A program made the position numbers and the translations under genes. The notes under the pieces are model-generated. The model was not told where the DNA came from. It saw only the letters and a list, made by a program, of their open reading frames with translations, and did no database searches. Shown here piece after piece: positions 12,358 to 25,425 of a stretch of 64,000 bases of DNA. Origin of the DNA: Polyodon spathula (Eukaryota; Chordata; Actinopteri; Acipenseriformes; Polyodontidae); contig NC_054564.1 of assembly GCF_017654505.1 (NCBI RefSeq), forward strand, positions 7,052,121 through 7,116,120, written 5' to 3'. Numbering within the stretch: position 1 is the first letter of the stretch; each line of letters begins with the position of its first letter.

Positions 12358-13971
12358 CCAGGCTCTTGCTAATGGAGAAAACGTTTCTGATCTGCTTCCT
12401 TGAAAATAAATATGAGAAATGTTTAAATATATTTTATTAGCGAATTATTGAATGCTGAAGGTGAGTAAAGGGTTCTACTAAACAAGGTCAAAAGACCGCT
12501 GTTTTATAAGATTTTGGTATTATGTATTCCAAGCATGAATGATTCTAATTCAGTATGTATCTTTTTAAAGTGCATCTCGACCCAGCACTAAAGGGCTAAT
12601 TATACAGTCGTTATTAACTGTTCTGGCTGAGTGATTCTTAGCAGGTTGCGACGGATTATCTCATCCTGGGTTAGTGGAATTCAATTTGAAGGCAACAGAA
12701 TTGTCTTTTCAATGTTGCTCTCCTCCACTCCGCTCCCCAACTCATCCGAAAGCTAATTTGACAGCTCCGGTTTTCAGTAAAAGATTAGACCGGGGCAGCA
12801 ATGAACAAATGCTGTTGTGTTAGCTGTAATGCTACAGGGCAAGGTCCACTCTCCGCCTTCCGCTGGGCTGAAATTGAAAGCTCCCAGGTCTAATCGGGGG
12901 AGCAGCTGTGTGCCTTCGCTCTGTGGTGGAGATAACATAATCCAGTATAATCAATGAGACAGCAGCATCTTTCACATCTATCTATCTATCTATCTATCTA
13001 TCTAAATAATGAAGGACAGTAATCACTTCGATAATGTAATACATAAGGATGAAATAAACGATTTTCAGTTTACTTTTTTTTCTTCATTGAGCATTTTGCC
13101 TGTTAGATTTTGTTTTTCTCCTTGGATAGAGAGCTGTTTGCTGTTATTGAATTCTCTGGGCTCTGTATAGATAGATGTTCCGATTTCAATATTAACAATG
13201 GCTTATTGCCGGTGTTATACAAGTGGCGCGACACTTCTGTGGTTCTCAATCTCGGGGAACCTCTCTTTTCACTCAGATATACCGTGTTTTGGCAGGTGTA
13301 TTGCCTTTTTTTTTTTACTCTGAGGTCATTTTGAGTTATTACCGTTGTTTTATTTTTCTTTTTAATCTGACTATATCTGGGTTTGAGTTTGTTTGGAGTG
13401 ACAATGTACCTTTTCAATGCTGCCAGTCCCACCTGCTCTCTGTCTATATAGAGTAGGCAGGGTGGGTTTGGTAAAGTCACATACGGTCTTCAATGAAAAC
13501 ATCGATCGGTAAAAAAAAAAAGTTCCACTCACATAGTCCTTCTTGAAAACTAGGCCAAAAAAAACAAAAGTATCATAGTCATTATAAAACAAAAAAACAA
13601 CAAAAAAAAAAAATCCCATAAGTGCTGACACAGGCCGTTCATGGTTTTCAGATTTGATTCTGAGAATATATCAGCTCTGATTTTATAATGAAATTCAATG
13701 CGGCGTGCTAAATCAGCACGATTGCCCGTCACAAAACTCAATTTGCCGCGGTTCACAGCCTTCAAGTCCGCTTACAATAAAAAAAAAAAAAAAAAAGGTC
13801 GCTTTTATTTATGTATGTATGCTTGTATTTATTTATTTAATTATTTATTTTGAGGTTCGTGTAAACGGCTGAAAAATAGCCCCCTCTTTCACATTTGCTT
13901 CCCCGTTATTTAAATGTAAAACAAGTGCATTCGTTGCAAGTGTGACAGTAGGCTTTTGGAATTAATTGGAA
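12083..13971. other. Spacer between inverted repeat arms
   Basis: Contains a T-run at 12330-12357, a (TATC)n array at 12978-13003 and an A-run near 13779-13797. Minus-strand frames at 13103-13480 and 13371-13765 show no motifs. I see no gene. Confidence 0.6.
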
Positions 13972-14224
13972 TAACACTATGTAACACAATTTTTGTTCCT
14001 GGGTAGTAAGTGTTATTTCCTAATTGCTTATGCTTCAAAAGTATAGAAAATGGCTATTATTCCCCACAAACTTTGCTTTTGTGACCAGGACAGTGATATT
14101 TTGAAATGTACCTATTTCCAATGAGAAAACGGTCTTTTCGTTCACATAAAGGCAGAAAAAAAAAAATATGAATCCAAATTAACATGTATTTATACTAAAG
14201 TAATACAAAAAATGATTACAAAAG
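13972..14224 (-). repeat. Inverted repeat arm 2 (element 3' end)
   Basis: Reverse complement of 11832-12082, with the same landmarks. On the minus strand it starts two bases after the stop codon of the ORF at 14227-14570, so it reads as that gene's 3' untranslated or terminal region. Similarity to arm 1 stops abruptly after TACATAGTGTTA on both sides. Confidence 0.8.
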
Positions 14225-14226
14225 AT

Positions 14227-14570
14227 TTAGAAGTGAGTAGTTTTTCGGGATTTACGATTATACTGTAAATCACTTTCACGAATCAGCCCCCAGATGTAGT
14301 CTCCCATCATGTTCTTGTTATCCTGTCCTTGGTAGCGGCGTTCAAAGTCCAGTATGTCCTGGTGGAAGCGCTCGCCTTGCTCCTCCGAGTACGCTCCCAT
14401 GTTCTCCTTGAATTTATCAAGATGAGCATCAAGGATATGGACTTTGAGGAACATCCTACAGCCCATTGTGCCGTAGTTCTTCACCAGAGTCTCAACCATA
14501 GTTTTCGGCTTTGTGATTGCCCAGGAAGCCCCGAACCACTGCGATAAAGCTGTTCCAAACCACTTATACC
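14227..14570 (-). pseudogene. Transposon-like ORF, C-terminal fragment
   Basis: A minus-strand frame of about 114 residues contains EEQGERFHQDI, an aromatic/basic RRYQG stretch and DYIWGLIRESD, and ends in KSRKTTHF. GERFHQD followed by a (D/N)Y-W-L-RE motif recalls uncharacterised multi-copy proteins found in fish and arthropod genomes, which I associate with mobile elements. I cannot name the superfamily. The 5' side is cut by the hAT-like repeat starting near 14577: the first residues of the open frame come from that repeat, so the gene is truncated. The stop abuts inverted repeat arm 2. Function is unknown. Confidence 0.5.
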
Positions 14571-14576
14571 GTAGAG

Positions 14577-14860
14577 CAGGGCTTCCCAACCCTTGTCCTG
14601 GGACCCCACTGTCTGCTGATTTTCATTCCAACTGAGCTCTCAATCAACTAGAACCTTAATTGAACTGCTAATTTGCTTAATTAGACCTTTTTACTTGTTT
14701 TCAGCTCTTGAACAGCTGTAGATTTCAAGTTAGCGATAACATTTGATAAGTAACTTGAACTCTGCGACTTTTTAGGAGCTGGGAACCAAAGGTCTAGTTA
14801 AGCACATGATCAGTTCAATTAAGGGTTAATAGACAAGTAACTGAGAGATCGGTTGGAATA
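14577..14860. mobile_element. hAT-like MITE, partial
   Basis: The left end reads GCAGGGCTTCCCAACCCTTG, then GTCTGCTGATTTTCATTCCA, a common fish non-autonomous hAT signature. The right end is eroded after GGTTGGAATAGA. It truncates the transposon-like ORF at 14227-14570. Confidence 0.55.
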
Positions 14861-15361
14861 GATAATTTCCAGGGAGATGTAGCTCATATGAAAAATATAC
14901 AATATACAACAGAAGTGCTTAAACACAAAGTGTTCATATTCATGACCAAATACGGTCATTCTGCGTTCGCAGCAAAATAGCACCACACCAGATCCTCTGA
15001 TAGTATGAAGCGCATTTTGAGCAGTGCTTTGTTGTGTTATTTTATAACCCGTCGAAAACTACACTAGTCGGTGTGTTGGTTTAATTTAGTGACTGCGTGT
15101 TCTGCAGAGTGAGCGCATTCCTGTTCACAGAAAAGCATCAGGAATTTACAGAAGAATCCAAGAACGCAGAGGAAACGGCGCGCCCAGAAACTGTTCCCTA
15201 GATTCATATTGTATTAACAGTGCATCTGTTTCTGAGCAAATGTACTACTGCAAAGACCCGACGATAATTCTGAAAAATTCTTTAATTGGGGTCAGAATGC
15301 AATAATAAGATTCTGCTGTTGCTAGGGTCTTAATTGGACCTCCAAACTTTGTCTTTTTTTC

Positions 15362-15364
<3 letters not shown>
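14861..15364. other. Intergenic, nothing recognised
   Basis: No supported features. Confidence 0.6.

Positions 15365-15421
<57 letters not shown>
15365..15421. repeat. (GA)n microsatellite
   Basis: About 28 uninterrupted GA units. Confidence 0.95.
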
Positions 15422-15425
<4 letters not shown>

Positions 15426-15717
15426 AGTTGGCTACTCTTAGTAGTAACCTTTATTGATAGGACAATAGGTAACAAGATGATATTATATAATATGTTAATA
15501 AACCACACCACCAAATACAGCTGCAGTAGTTCTCAACTGCTAAATTCTTACCGAATGTTTGCAACAAAAAAAACAAGTTGTACTATAATAATCGCTTCAG
15601 CCTGGGTCTGCACCTCAAGCTTGCAATAAGAATTTATTCAGAATATATGTCAATGCGGCGCTCCGTCCACTAGAGGGAGCCAGTGACGAGCATTTGAATT
15701 GAACTGAACTCGCCTCG

Positions 15718-15755
<38 letters not shown>

Positions 15756-15769
15756 CCACACCCCCCCCC

Positions 15770-15848
<79 letters not shown>
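15718..15848. repeat. Poly-C tract, about 130 bp
   Basis: A run of about 36 C, a short AACCACA break, nine C, one T, then about 78 C. The complementary G-runs could form quadruplexes. The exact length is unreliable in any assembly. Confidence 0.95.
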
Positions 15849-16637
15849 ACCCTAAGTTAAAACACAAATCAAACACGTGTAGCGAAATAATCGCAGTCAG
15901 CCGGACCCACTCATAGGAAGGTGAGTAAATCTTCCAAGCAGACCGGTGGGAAAGGTTTAAGCCGGCCTAAAAAGCTGCGTCCTGTTCCGTCAAAGCAAAG
16001 CTACGCAAATATTTTCGCTTGGAAGCTGCCAAGTCCACCTTTCATCTGCATACTGTGGTGTGTCAGCCTAACCCACACTCAGCTAAATATCTTCAAGGGC
16101 ATGTGAGCAGCTGATCTAGAATGGCATTACAGTGTACTAACTTTTTTGTAAGATATATGTAAGCACACAATTGTATCAGAAAATAGTTAAAGAGTCAAAA
16201 TATTTACATACTAACACTGTAATTATGTGGAAGCGCACATGCATTTGCTAAGTAACTACTACTAAGTAATTGGAGACAGGGTTAGCCGATTTTGTCATGC
16301 TTTTCTGTCGGGGTTTTGCATGTCAGTGCATTTGCATTCTAGTAAATGTACAGTAGGGGGTGCAATTGTCGCACGAAAAATTGACTTCGTAAGGAGAAGC
16401 AGCTTACCCGCTGTCCTTAGATATACTTCTGAACTCTGGCACAAAAAAAAAAGCAGTATTTGGTAACAGTGCTTTTAGCAAGTCAAAGTGCTGACTCCTG
16501 CTAGCACCTCTGAATCAGCCCATGAGACACGAGGCGACTTTGTGCTGACAAATTTTCAGACCACAAGTTGTCAGTGATTCAAATTTGCAGTGTCTGGCGA
16601 GGTGCGGTTTCATTTGTTAAATAAGTCAGATCAAACT

Positions 16638-16675
<38 letters not shown>

Positions 16676-18465
16676 CATTATTTTTTATTATTGATCAAGT
16701 TTCAGTTTGGGGGGATACACAGTAATAAACTTCATTCTTTAATTTTATTTTATATACAACAAAGATCTGATCTGTCCTGAACAGCAGTGCCAGAAGTATC
16801 CTGGTATGGGTGTATTTAACTCCCTTACCCAACACTTTTCCTTCTGAAGTTCCCCTCGAAAATACTGATGTTGCTTTACAAGACAATTCATGCTGTTGAG
16901 TAACTATAGAAAAACAAGCAGGCGTTGAAGTGATTCTGAAGTGATACTAAAATATAACATTCTGGGGAAATAAGTTTCTTTCATAACAAGTCACAGTTCT
17001 GTTGCAGGACAAAACAAAACTAACTGTGTTTACACTGCAATGATACTAAATATGCATCCCTTGGGTTTTGTGCTCTGTGAAAGGGCACTCCAGAGTTTCA
17101 ATACCAAACTGTTAGGTTGGATGGGTTCCAAGGTGTGGGTGTCCTGGTTTTATGAACCGCTCAGAGGAGCTTAAAAGCTAATCAAAAGTCTTTGTTATGT
17201 CAGAGTAGCTTTTTCTATGATTCAGCTTGGCGTGTTCTTGTACAAGAAGACTTATTTTACAAGTGCATTAACGCTACACAGTCTCTAGATGATGCATCTT
17301 CTTTTTAATGGTTGTGGAGTCGTTGCCAGGGACAGGGGGGTGGGGTTTGATTATTTGTAAACGAGGACCAAGGAAGCTGTAAGAAGGGAACTTTGCCAAA
17401 AGATGAAATGTTTATTCGGAAGTCGCTTTGCCTTTAATGGAACTGCGACTGAGTAGAAACGATCCTGTCTGTTGTCACATTTTTTTTTTCCCCTGTGTGT
17501 ACTGAATGCAGCGTAGGCACCCTCCTGGTGTTCTTCTTTGCTTCCATTTTTAAACGAGAGTGGCAGCTTTAAACAGTAAATTCATCACATCCCCCTCATG
17601 CAGGACCGCGTAACCGAAGACCGAAGCTGTTTGAAACCTGTTGGTTTGAAATTACTAGGCAGATGCAAAGCTTGATCTAAGGAAAGTCATTCTCGGAATT
17701 CAGCTTTTTAAGAGCTTCAAGAGACAAGCTAGTGAGCCAACAGCACCACTTTTTAGCTATTGATACCTTGCAGGTGGCTGATTGGCTCCTAAGAAAACTA
17801 CAGCATTCGTTCCTCCTTCCAGAGGAATCAGGAGTCCCAGGGTATGTCAGTGTACCATGCCCCACACCAGAGCACTCAATTAAACTGGGTAAAGCTGCCA
17901 AACAGTATATATATATGGTGAGCTGGTCTTCCCATCGCAATATGACTGGGTGGTGAGGAATTAGCACAAACTAACTCAACTGCAAATCATTCTATGATGT
18001 GTCGCAACATGTACAGCTGGAACAACCAAATGGTTGTGATGAAATGTTAAGCGTCAAAAAACATCAAACAAAGACCAGACAAGGAGTCAGGCACAAATTC
18101 TGCTCATTAGCACAAAACACTGATCTGTGCAAGGTCCCAAATGGTTTGGATTAGACCTGCTTTTGAACACTAATTTGCAATTTTCTTCCACAATGTTGCC
18201 TGATTCAGACCCCTGGATTTGGGCAAGACGATAGCTGCTTTCCCTCTCCTCAGAACATTCCCTAATCGCGAGGGCTTCTGACCTGCCGAACTGAAAAGCC
18301 CACGGCACAGTCGCTCAGCATCTCAGCAGGATATAACACTGCGGTGTCCCTCTTTGGTGTTGAAACGAGGTGATTGTAGTCAGTTAGCCACTTTGCACTG
18401 CTGCTGTGGAAAACCATTCCTAACCAAGCTGATGGATGCCTCTCCTCAAATGCTCCGCTCTGTCC
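15849..18465. other. Intergenic, nothing recognised
   Basis: Includes a T-run at 16641-16675. The stretch 16170-16265 partly resembles the MITE at 47032-47301 (TAATTATGTG and TAAGTAACTACT motifs). No gene is seen. Confidence 0.55.
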
Positions 18466-18466
18466 G

Positions 18467-18512
18467 GCTGTCTGTCTGTCTGTCTGTCACTCTGTCTGTC
18501 TGTCTGTCACAC
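18467..18512. repeat. (TGTC)n microsatellite
   Basis: About eleven tetranucleotide units interrupted by two CACTC/CACACC variants. Confidence 0.9.
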
Positions 18513-18761
18513 CCTACTTGGTGAACATGATTATACTTCTCCTACAAGCTTTTCTGATTGCATTGATTCTGACAACCTGCTGATTTATATACATTTGTAA
18601 CCTTGTAGATTAACGTAATCTCGGATTACGAGGACCCTCCTCATATGTGCATACAGGTTCAATGGTATTCTGAGAATGGAAACACCTCCTAAAACAAACA
18701 ATTCAATAATATTTATTTATGTTTTTGCTATTGCTGTTGGGCCCTATTGTTGTCTATACAT

Positions 18762-19235
18762 AAGAACATAAGAACATAAGAAAGTTTACAAACGAGAGGA
18801 GGCCATTCGGCCCATCTTGCTCGTTTGGTTGTTAGTAGCTTATTGATCCCAAAATCTCATCAAGCAGCTTCTTGAAGGATCCCAGGGTGTCAGCTTCAAC
18901 AACATTACTGGGGAGTTGATTCCAGACCCTCACAATTCTCTGTGTAAAAAAGTGTCTCCTATTTTCTGTTCTGAATGCCCCTTTGTCTAATCTCCATTTG
19001 TGACCCCTGGTCCTTGTTTCTTTTTTCAGGCTGAAAAAGTCCCTTGCGTCGACACTGTCAATACCTTTTAGAATTTTGAATGCTTGAATTAGGTCGCCAC
19101 GTAGTCTTCTTTGTTCAAGACTGAACAGATTCAATTCTTTTAGCCTGTCTGCATATGACATGCCTTTTAAGCCCGGAATAATTCTGGTCGCTCTTCTTTG
19201 CACTCTTTCTAGAGCAGCAATATCTTTTTGGAGAT
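18762..19235 (-). mobile_element. CR1-like LINE, 3' fragment
   Basis: The minus strand holds an open frame (19203-18832, 123 residues in the frame) with QRRATRIIPGLKG, YADRLKELNLFSLEQRR, LRGDLIQAFKIL and VWNQLPSNVVEA. These match the C-terminal end of CR1/Jockey-type reverse transcriptase proteins. The 3' untranslated end, GGCCATTCGGCCCATC read on the plus strand, finishes in a TAAGAACATAAGAACA tail at 18762. The 5' part is missing (5' truncation, usual for LINEs). The retained frame is uninterrupted, so the copy is fairly young. A related longer copy lies at 42885-44205. Confidence 0.85.
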
Positions 19236-20343
19236 CATTTAAGGAATGTTTTAAGGAATGTTTATTAAGGAGTGTATTTAAGGATTCTCTTCAGTTAAAC
19301 AGTTTGTTGAAAAAACTAGAATAAGCTTCTAAGGCCTCTCTAAAGGGTAGAAAGGGGATTTTATGAAGTGTACGATTGGTTTTATTAATCAAAACAGACT
19401 TTGAAACAACAGTCCTTAAAACATTTCTTAAATCAGTCCTTATAGGGCTGAATATGGGGACATATCTTCCTGCTCTATGGCAAATTCTGCTGTTGCTCCC
19501 TGCAGATAACAGAAAACCAAACGGCTCACAATGTCGATCTTGGCATCTCTTTCACTGTATATATGTCTGTGACCCTCAATATCTCTTGTTTGTGTGTGTA
19601 GCAGAGCTGCTGTGGCCATTCTTCAGGGAAGAATATTGTACTACCAATGAAACTGAAAACTTCCCTTTCGCAAGCCAAATACTTACAGGATAAAATAAAT
19701 GACAGAGGAATTATTGAGGGAACTGCAATACTGTATTCTATCAAGGTCAGCTTGTTAGCAAAATGAAATAACACGAAATAACTTGCATTATATTCCAAAG
19801 CAGACCCTAATATCGATGTGATGCAGCCCTCAAATATTTCTTTGGATGAGATTGTTTGGCTCAGGCAGGGGTTATGTTTCTATGTGTTCTCCTCAGCTCA
19901 ACAGAATCCAGTACACATAAAAACCTCTTCCAATTTTAGTTGTGCCAAAGCAAACTGAAATGTTGCAGAATCAAACATTTGCATAATTTTAAGTTGATAT
20001 GTTTACAGACATCACTGCCTATAGATAGCATTTTGATTAAGCTCCTATAAAAATGTTCTCTATTTTCAGACACCTACCCTATTTTTAGACTAAACAAGTC
20101 AATAACGTCATGTTTAAAGTACTGATACAGTGTCCTTTTCCTGAGAACCTTCTGGTGACCGGAGTTGTGACCTGCAGTATCTAACTAAAGCAAACGGCTC
20201 ACCACACAGCTGACCCGAATTCATAAATATCATCACAACAGATTTAGAAAGCAGGTGCTGTTTGTTTGCCCAGTGCTACCTGTCTAGGGAACGTCTGCAA
20301 ATCACAAGCGTGACTAGCAGCACTGAAGCGTGTTCCTGCTAGA

Positions 20344-20381
<38 letters not shown>

Positions 20382-21124
20382 CTAACACTTTAGAATTGTA
20401 ACTTTTAGGCGCTTTCTCAGAAACAGACACAGGGGATGATAATTAACATTTTCTGCTGGAGTGGTTAAGCCTAATTAATAATGATCTAAGCAGAAAGAGG
20501 AAAGGACAGAGGCATTAAAACAAATCTGGACAGTACAAAGTACAATGTGCTGACTGCAGTAGGCAAACGTGGCAAGCATGACGTGTTTGGTCCAAAATCC
20601 GCTCAGAGCTGTGCTAAGACCACCAGAGCTCCTCTTACTAGATTTTTACAAGTGCTTAAATTAACTGACCGAGAGACCATCTCTCCCTTTTACCCTAGCG
20701 TTCATTGTGTCCAACTGACTGGACAGTGAACCCCAGTAGGGGTATAGATGGACTATGTTTGATTAGAACCGTTTTATAATTATTTAGAGAACATACTAAC
20801 CCAAGCCAACCGTGTACAGAACTTGACGGAAATTCTAATCTATCTACTGTTCTGGAATGCAAGTGTTACTATCCGATCTGTTCCTCACACGATTTTTTTC
20901 AGTTGCACTACTTTGTAAGAATTACTTTCCAGTTCTGATTTCTGTGGCTATTTCTTGTACGAGTTACTAGATGGTGTGCAGGCACCTCGTATTATTATAC
21001 AAGATGTCATCTCATGCACGCCTGTATAAAGGTTCTGTCAGCTCAAACTGTGCCAAATTATTTCTGTTATAACAATAAACGCACTACAGATTGTACTCCT
21101 GCACTATGGTGCTGTTACACCAGA
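19236..21124. other. Intergenic, nothing recognised
   Basis: T-run at 20346-20381. No gene or known repeat recognised. Confidence 0.6.
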
Positions 21125-21475
21125 GTGTATTTTTTAATTTTATTTAGAGTGCCCAATTACTTTCCCCCCTGATTTTCTTCACAATTTAAAATGTCCAGTC
21201 CCCCTCCCCCCTCACCGCTGCAATTCCCCCACACAGCTCAGGAGGACTGAAGGGGTCAGCGGGCGTCCTCCGATCCTACCACCGAGCCAGCTTCCTCTTC
21301 CACATCCAGGAACTCGAGAGCGGATGTCAGCGAGCTACCTCTGGAGGACAAAGGCCAGCCCTGCAGGTTTCCACTCTGAGCTAACTGGATGTCTGGCTGG
21401 CAGGGTCAGCTGTAGCGCGATGAGGAGAAACAATCCCTGAACGGTTTTGCCTCCCTAACCCGTGGGAGCGCCAGC
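21125..21475 (-). mobile_element. tRNA-SINE, 5'-truncated copy
   Basis: Homologous in inverted orientation to the full SINE at 34020-34418. Shared blocks include GGTTAGGGAGGCAAAACC, GGGATTGTTTCTCCTCATCG, AGCTCGCTGACAT and CTCGAGTTCCTGG. The tRNA-like head is absent. The tail at 21125 is AT-rich. Confidence 0.75.
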
Positions 21476-22077
21476 GCCAATGCAACGCTCCCTCCGGAAT
21501 CCCCTGAGAAGACCAGCGACTTCGCCCAGCCAGAACACAAACAGTGTTTATATTTTTCACTTTAGAAGTGGACATAAGTTCTACGCACGGGATGTCATCT
21601 GTACACAGGATAGGATGCATGAGAATTTTGACAAAGCCTTAACCCAGAGAAGATTAAATTCTTCTTGTAATGTTTTTTCTATTTAATGCATCAAAAGAGC
21701 CTGTTACGAGAACGAAAAGGCAGATCCCAGGACTGTATCAGTTGGAACTGCTCCCAGCTCAGAATAAATCTGTTTGCACTTCCCCTGGATAACGTCTGAT
21801 GCTGGCCTCAGCTCCCCAGTAATCTGCAAAATGCGTAAACTGGCTTCCACCATTGTTTGACCTGGGGATTTGAGTGGTAACACAAACCCCTCCCAATGTC
21901 AGCAATTACGCACACTGGAATCCCCCTTCCAGACTATAATCTGTGAGCTTGGAGGGTTGTGTCTGTGAATCAGACTGTGGATAAACAAGCATGGTTTAAC
22001 TGGGGGTCCTGTGCGTTGGACTGCAATAGGTTAAAAAGATTGCTGTAACCAAAGCCAGGTTTCTAATGTTGGGGAGG

Positions 22078-22286
22078 TACAGCTATGGCCAAAAGTTTTG
22101 GATCACCTACAATTTTAGGATATATATGAACATCATTTTGAAATGTCACTTTTTTTTTAACTATATGGAAAATTACAAAGCGGTATGTAATTCAGGATGT
22201 TAACGTAACATTGTCCAGCATGTTTCATTCGACTTTATGAAGCTAATTTTGTTCATTCCTCAGGGTGGCATTTGGCCATAGCTGTA
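22078..22286. mobile_element. Tc1/mariner-like MITE, complete copy
   Basis: Ends are TACAGCTATGGCCAAAAG on the left and TTTGGCCATAGCTGTA on the right, inverted and bounded by TA. The interior has CTACAAAGCGG-like and TTTCATTCGACTT motifs shared with 36050-36368, 46229-46486, 49745-50245 and 61622-61960. It carries no transposase, so it is non-autonomous. Confidence 0.8.
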
Positions 22287-25084
22287 TGTAGTTTAAAAGT
22301 TTTTTGCTTTAAAGATTTGTAGTTGTCAGATTGTTTAAGACTGCTCTGTGTAATGATGTCTTATATGTGTATTCCAGCTCTCTGAGGCAACCACTTTTAC
22401 AGGAACAGTGGCTTGAAACCTGGGTCCAGGAGACTGGGTCACCTAGTTTGAGGTGACTTTGCTGTCAAACCTCAAGTCTCCAAGCCAGAACGTGGCTTTG
22501 TGTTCCCTCAGCTTTAAGTTTTCACAGCCAAATTTGGCTTGTTTTTAAAAACATCTAGCATGTAAATCTTGTCTTTGGCGGTTTGGCTATTATTTGCCTG
22601 TTTATTATCATGCATGTTTTTCAGTTTTTTTTTATGTTTCGCAAAAGCAGTCGCCAGCGCAGGACTTCAATCCCCACAATTCCTCAGTTAATCGCCCCGC
22701 CCACCCCTCCTCATGTCTGCTTTCTGATATGGTCACGCTTTGTGGGCATTCAGCAAATCCCGGTTCCAGAAAAGGTGGAACCCGCCTTCTTTCTTTATCA
22801 GGATTGGTTCAAATGGATATTCTCACACGTACCCAGCGCTGTTACTTTCCTGAAGTCGGATCTACGCAGTTCTCTCAGTTAGAAAATTTCGTATGCTGTG
22901 ACTCAGTTACTTTTGAGAATTCACTTTTTGGAAAAAGTTCAACTCGGCTAATAAGTACTACACTACAAATGTTGTGACTTAACAGACTACAGACCTACAG
23001 TATCTGCCGACATCTTTAAACAATTTCTTTATCACTCATTCTGAATGGTTTTCCCCTCATGCCTGGTTTTATCGGGTAACAGATAGCAGTGCTTGTGCTA
23101 TTAATTTGAAATTTTGAAATAAACAAGCCAAGCAAAGGCATCTTTGACCATTGTTCCATCTATCAAGTTTCTGTGTCCTTGTGCATATTTTAGCCTTTTA
23201 GTCTTGTTCCCCTTTCTAAACAGAGGTATTCTTTTCAAGAGTGGCCTTCGTACTGTTGATTTGACGGACAGCCTGTGTTATATGAAGAGAAATACATCTG
23301 GTTTTGTATCCCTCAGATTTACGGTTCCTCAGTTACATTTTGCTTTGCGTAGCACCAAGACGCATTCATCCGAAATGCAATTAGCCTTAAAGTGAAGTTC
23401 ACTTACAATATGCTACACAGAATTATGGTTTTCCTCATTAAAGTGTTGAGCAGAACCAGCGTGTTTCTGTGTATTTCAAGCCGCTGAGCTGTTCTGCTTT
23501 AAGTCCTCACTGATGCAATGTGCGTGAATGTTTTGACAGTCCATTTGAGTAAAAGATGTGAATTAAACTAAACAAAATCTATCTTCGTAACACCCACATC
23601 TGCACAGCAGTTCACTACATTGGAGACCTCCTGGGGATTGTCAATTGTTTGTGTATGCAAATGTAATGTTACTAAACAAAACCCCAGCCACTGCCCTTGT
23701 GCTACTTCTGATACTGTTGTGTACAGTAATACCACAGCTGCAGGGACATGCCCATTGCAGTCTGCCTGCAAGTCAGTTTCTCGCATTATCCTATAGAACA
23801 AAACAGTGCAGATTCAATGAAAACGTCACAAAGGATCCATAGAGACAACAGCAGGTCAGCAGCCGGTCGCTATTGGTAATAATCACAGGCTATAGCAATA
23901 ACATGTAGCTACAGCATTTATAAGAAAATGCCTTTATAACAATCTGATTCAGGGCTTGGGCAATCTGAATGCACAAGAAGATATCTAAATGAAATGAAAG
24001 GGGTTGGTTTGGTCACCCCGGTCTAGTGTCGACGTACGATTTGTGAACCAGTAGTTTTTTTTTTTCTATGGAGCTTTCCAGCTTCTACACTGCAAACGCA
24101 AGCAAGCAGATGGCTCTAACATTGGCAGGCAAGCACAGAACTCACCTGTTCTATTTGCAATTGCAAACAGATGGTTATAAACTTAGAAGTGGCCATAAGA
24201 CGCCCTTACACAGTACGTGGCTTAATGGGGTTTTATACTTTAAGTATTGAACCGGGAGGATTATTCTAGTTAATTTGAACCTGTTTATTATACGATTTCT
24301 GGGGGTTCTATTTATAGTTCCAGTTCCACAGATCCAAGCACTTGTAGAACAATAAGATACCCCCACCCAACCCCTCAAGCCTGGCGCTCCAGAGACAAGC
24401 CGTCTGTATAAATATCAAACACTCCCTGCACTGGAGCCAGACCGCAGGAACAGAGGTCATTACAGGAAGAGACTCGGTAAAACACAATGCAGACCAGCGC
24501 TGGGAGGGGGGGGGGGGGGGGGGGGGTTCTGACAGCTGTTAATAGAGGTTATGCTATGAGACTCGTGATATAACAGTGGAAGGAAGATCGCTCCGATCAC
24601 TGAGACCCGTTCTGTATTCTCTTTATATGCTGTACCAGGGCAGTTTTATCCATGCTTTTTTATGGCTTGTCAAAATGCATGCATGAAAAATAAGGCAGTC
24701 GAAATGGGAACCAAAGTACAAAATCTAGGTTTCCACAGCTAACCGTTCTTGATAAAGAACCTCAGCTGCTAAATATTCCTAACAACTCCTGGTTTTGCTG
24801 ACACGTTGAATTCCTGGAGAAAACAGAAAGGTGAATTTATCAGTCTTTTTCTTTACCCTGCAAAGTACCTTCATGGGACACAATATGATGGAGGGTATCT
24901 ATGGGAACAGGATTATGGGGGCCAGGGCTTGCTGTAGGCTTGCCCCAAGGTGGCCCAGAGATAAAGGCAACACGGTCTTGCCATTAATAGAGTAGGAATT
25001 ACATTAAAACATGTGTTTTAAATTGCATTGAAGTTAAATGGAAAGTCCCCCTAAGGTATCATCCACACTCCACCCAGTAATCCT
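22287..25084. other. Intergenic, nothing recognised
   Basis: Contains a G-run at 24506-24526. Plus-strand frames near 22583-22977 (up to 127 residues) show no motif and are taken as chance. Confidence 0.6.
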
Positions 25085-25104
25085 CTCAACAATTCCACTC
25101 AGTA

Positions 25105-25425
25105 ATCAGGGATATAGAAACAATAGGCACTCATGTGAAAATGTTAGACCACTTTGTGCTTTAATCAGGCATCTTAGACAACTTCTATAAAGTCTCCTGC
25201 ATTTAATCATTTGAGGCTGTGTGTTCCTTTTCTCTTACTATTTGAAATGAATTGCATGTGCGGCCTATTAAAAGTCATCAATTAAATTAGACAATCAGTA
25301 ATTTGCCTATTTTGACAATTGTCCAAGATTTTCTGTGGCAGTGGTTTGACTTCTTACCCACAACAAATCAAAACTGCAGGAGCAATGGGTTGTTGTAATA
25401 AATTTGCACACTGCTGTATATATTT
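25105..25425 (+). mobile_element. Three-copy MITE-like repeat, copy 1
   Basis: Shares with 37510-37800 and 61050-61300 the ordered blocks TGTTAGACCACTTTGTGCTT, TTCTCTTACTATTTGAAATG, AATTGCATG, GCCTATT and GGTTTGACTTCTTA. The ends (CACTCATGTGAAAATGTTAG; on the other strand CAGCAGTGTGCAAATTTATT) look like weak Tc1-type inverted termini. There is no coding capacity. Confidence 0.65.

Noticed and set aside
15650..15876. Poly-glycine ORFs on the minus strand
   Set aside because: Translation of the C/G homopolymer tract.
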